From assembly GCF_025994315.1 (NCBI RefSeq), contig NZ_BAQE01000002.1: a stretch of DNA of 64,000 nt, one strand, 5' to 3'. Every line of letters starts with the position of its first letter. The stretch's first letter is position 1. The translations under genes were made by a program, and so were the position numbers. The stretch is from Swaminathania salitolerans. GTDB lineage: Bacteria; Pseudomonadota; Alphaproteobacteria; Acetobacterales; Acetobacteraceae. This document shows, piece after piece, positions 62,419 to 64,000 of this stretch. The notes below the pieces were generated by a model. It ran no database searches. It was not told where the DNA came from and saw only the letters and a program-made list of their open reading frames with translations.

Positions 62419-64000
62419 TCATCCGGCGTCGGGCGACAGGTAGAGAACTGCAAGCGGCGGGAGCGTCAGTACGAGGGAGTGGTCCATGCCATGCGCGCCT
62501 TCCTGCCATGTATGGAGGGCGTGTCCGCTGGACACGCCCGATCCGCCGAATGCGCGATCGTCCGTGTTCAGACGCTCATGCCACATGCCGCCCCAGGGAA
62601 CGCCGATACGATAGTCGTGACGGACGACCGGCGTCATATTGGCCACGATGAGAACGGGTGCGGATTCCGGGGCCTGTCTGATCCAGGCGAAGACGGTATT
62701 TTCCGTGTCGTCCGCGATGACCCAGCGAAAGCCGTCATGATCGAAGTCGCGTCGATGAAGGGCAGGATGGGCGCGATAGAGCGCATTCAGCCGGCCTACA
62801 GTGTCATGCACCCCGCGACCGAGCGGGTCGTCGAGGCGGTGCCAGGCGAGTTCGCGGTCGTTGTCCCATTCCTCCCACTGGGCGAGCTCGCCGCCCATGA
62901 AGAGGAGCTTCTTGCCCGGATAGGCCCACATCAGCGCCAGATAAAGACGCAGATTGGCATGACGCTGCCAGTCATCGCCGGGCATGCGCGAAAGGAGAGA
63001 CCCCTTGCCATGGACCACCTCGTCATGGGAGAGCGGCAGGATGAAGCGCTCGGTATAGGCATAGACCATGCCGAAGGTGATGTCGGACGCATGATGACGC
63101 CGCCAGAGCGGATCGTGCTGCATGTAGCGCAGCGTGTCGTGCATCCAGCCCATGTTCCACTTGAAACGGAATCCCAGCCCCCCGGTCTCGGGCGGACGGG
63201 TCACGCCCGGCCAGGCAGTCGATTCCTCCGCGATCAGAGCCGCATCCTGACAGTAATCGCGCAGGATGGCCGATAATTCCTGCAGGAAACTGACCGCCTC
63301 CAGATTCTCGCGCCCGCCATGGATATTGGGGCGCCATTCCCCCTCCTTGCGGCTGTAGTCGCGATAGAGCATGGAGGCGACCGCATCGACCCGCAGCGCG
63401 TCGATATGGAAGGTTCTCAGCCAGTAGAGTGCGCTGCCGGTCAGGAAATTCCTGACTTCCGTGCGGCCGAAATTATAGATCAGCGTATGCCAGTCCTGAT
63501 GATATCCTTCTGTCGGGTCGGCATGTTCGTAGAGATGCGTGCCGTCGAACCGCGCCAGACCGTGAGGATCGGACGGAAAATGGGCAGGGACCCAGTCCAT
63601 GATGACGCCGATACCCGCCTGATGACAGCGATCCACGAAGCGAGCGAACTCGGCGGGCGTTCCATGGCGGGAGGTCGGGGCATACATGCTGAGCGGCTGA
63701 TACCCCCATGAGCCGGAATAGGGATATTCCGTCACCGGCATGAGCTCGATATGCGTAAACCCGAGCGCGACGACGTAAGGGATGAGCTCGTCGCCCAGAC
63801 GGTTCCAGCTCGTATAGCCGGTCCCTCCGTTCTCCCGCCTCCATGAGGGGACGTGCAACTCGTAGATCGAGAGCGGCGCATCCGGGGCCTGGGCCGCACC
63901 GCGTCTGTCCATCCAGTCCGAATCCTGCCAGGCATGTTCGAGCGGAGGGGCGACGATCGAGGCGGTGGCCGGAGGAAGCTCGGCAAAGCGGGCATAAGGA
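62419..64000 (-). CDS. glgB: 1,4-alpha-glucan branching enzyme, 5' part cut by the right edge
   Basis: About 526 residues are visible, in the C-terminal part of a GH13 enzyme, with the frame open to the edge. Motifs: LSIYELHVPSWRREN, VIMDWVPAHFPSDPHGLARF, IDALRVDAVASMLYRDYS (nucleophile Asp), IAEESTAWPGVT (Glu), FILPLSHDEVVHGKGSL and LLFMGGELAQWEEW. It makes alpha-1,6 branches in glycogen. The stop lies 137 bases before treZ, same direction. The missing N-terminus (about 200 residues in the family) must lie to the right. Confidence 0.95.
   Translation of the reverse strand, partial: PYARFAELPPATASIVAPPLEHAWQDSDWMDRRGAAQAPDAPLSIYELHVPSWRRENGGTGYTSWNRLGDELIPYVVALGFTHIELMPVTEYPYSGSWGYQPLSMYAPTSRHGTPAEFARFVDRCHQAGIGVIMDWVPAHFPSDPHGLARFDGTHLYEHADPTEGYHQDWHTLIYNFGRTEVRNFLTGSALYWLRTFHIDALRVDAVASMLYRDYSRKEGEWRPNIHGGRENLEAVSFLQELSAILRDYCQDAALIAEESTAWPGVTRPPETGGLGFRFKWNMGWMHDTLRYMQHDPLWRRHHASDITFGMVYAYTERFILPLSHDEVVHGKGSLLSRMPGDDWQRHANLRLYLALMWAYPGKKLLFMGGELAQWEEWDNDRELAWHRLDDPLGRGVHDTVGRLNALYRAHPALHRRDFDHDGFRWVIADDTENTVFAWIRQAPESAPVLIVANMTPVVRHDYRIGVPWGGMWHERLNTDDRAFGGSGVSSGHALHTWQEGAHGMDHSLVLTLPPLAVLYLSPDAG

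Noticed and set aside
62283..62453. A longer treZ start adding 57 residues
   Set aside because: The extension is Arg/Pro/Ser-rich, lies beyond the normal TreZ N-terminus and has no ribosome site.

Overview
The window looks like a chromosomal segment of an acetic acid bacterium (Acetobacteraceae, Alphaproteobacteria). It is GC-rich with dense, often overlapping genes. It carries an OprB-type sugar porin, acetolactate decarboxylase, an archaeal-type class I fructose-bisphosphate aldolase, two TonB-dependent receptors and a TreY/TreZ/GlgB module. The genus cannot be fixed from the sequence alone.

Left end (1-6369): a genomic island inserted at the 3' end of tRNA-Leu(UAA). Next to the tRNA lies a tyrosine recombinase that is now a pseudogene (one frameshift, one in-frame TAG). 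It is followed by a type III restriction-modification pair: Mod is intact, but Res stops after its first RecA domain, just before a new gene that runs off the left edge.

6500-11400: a minus-strand, overlapping gene set holds an ABC-type module (ATPase-like, periplasmic binding, permease-like) and two conserved proteins (YcgN-like, YgjP-like). The ATPase has lost Walker A, the Q-loop glutamine, the catalytic glutamate and the switch histidine, and the permease is a stub, yet all three frames are open. A YqjD/YqjE-like pair follows.

11600-24700: a DUF1656/HlyD/NodT efflux set without its usual FUSC pump gene, a CbpA-type co-chaperone, a POT peptide transporter, OprB, a stand-alone POTRA protein, DUF1643, a periplasmic peroxiredoxin, an SLT-SPOR lytic transglycosylase and a Wzm/Wzt-type polysaccharide exporter.

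24800-35200: aldolase; a molybdoenzyme group (mobA, a nitrate-reductase-associated protein, fdhD, a YdeP/FdhF-type oxidoreductase); and a probable manganese locus of TonB receptor, mntH and mntR. A perfect ATAGC-N4-GCTAT dyad lies in front of the receptor.

35200-46300: glutaminase, acetolactate decarboxylase, then an SSS symporter with murQ and anmK (anhydro-MurNAc recycling), a small lipoprotein, a second TonB receptor, an SPFH protein and a MauG-type di-haem peroxidase.

46200-64000: a phospholipase C/acid-phosphatase-type phosphoesterase, a MocR-type regulator, an X-Pro dipeptidyl-peptidase-type hydrolase, a four-gene glycosyltransferase set and treY, treZ and glgB (glgB cut by the right edge), which together would make trehalose and branched glucan from alpha-glucans.

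No CRISPR array, rRNA or intact transposon is visible. Several in-frame 15-bp tandem repeats are present.
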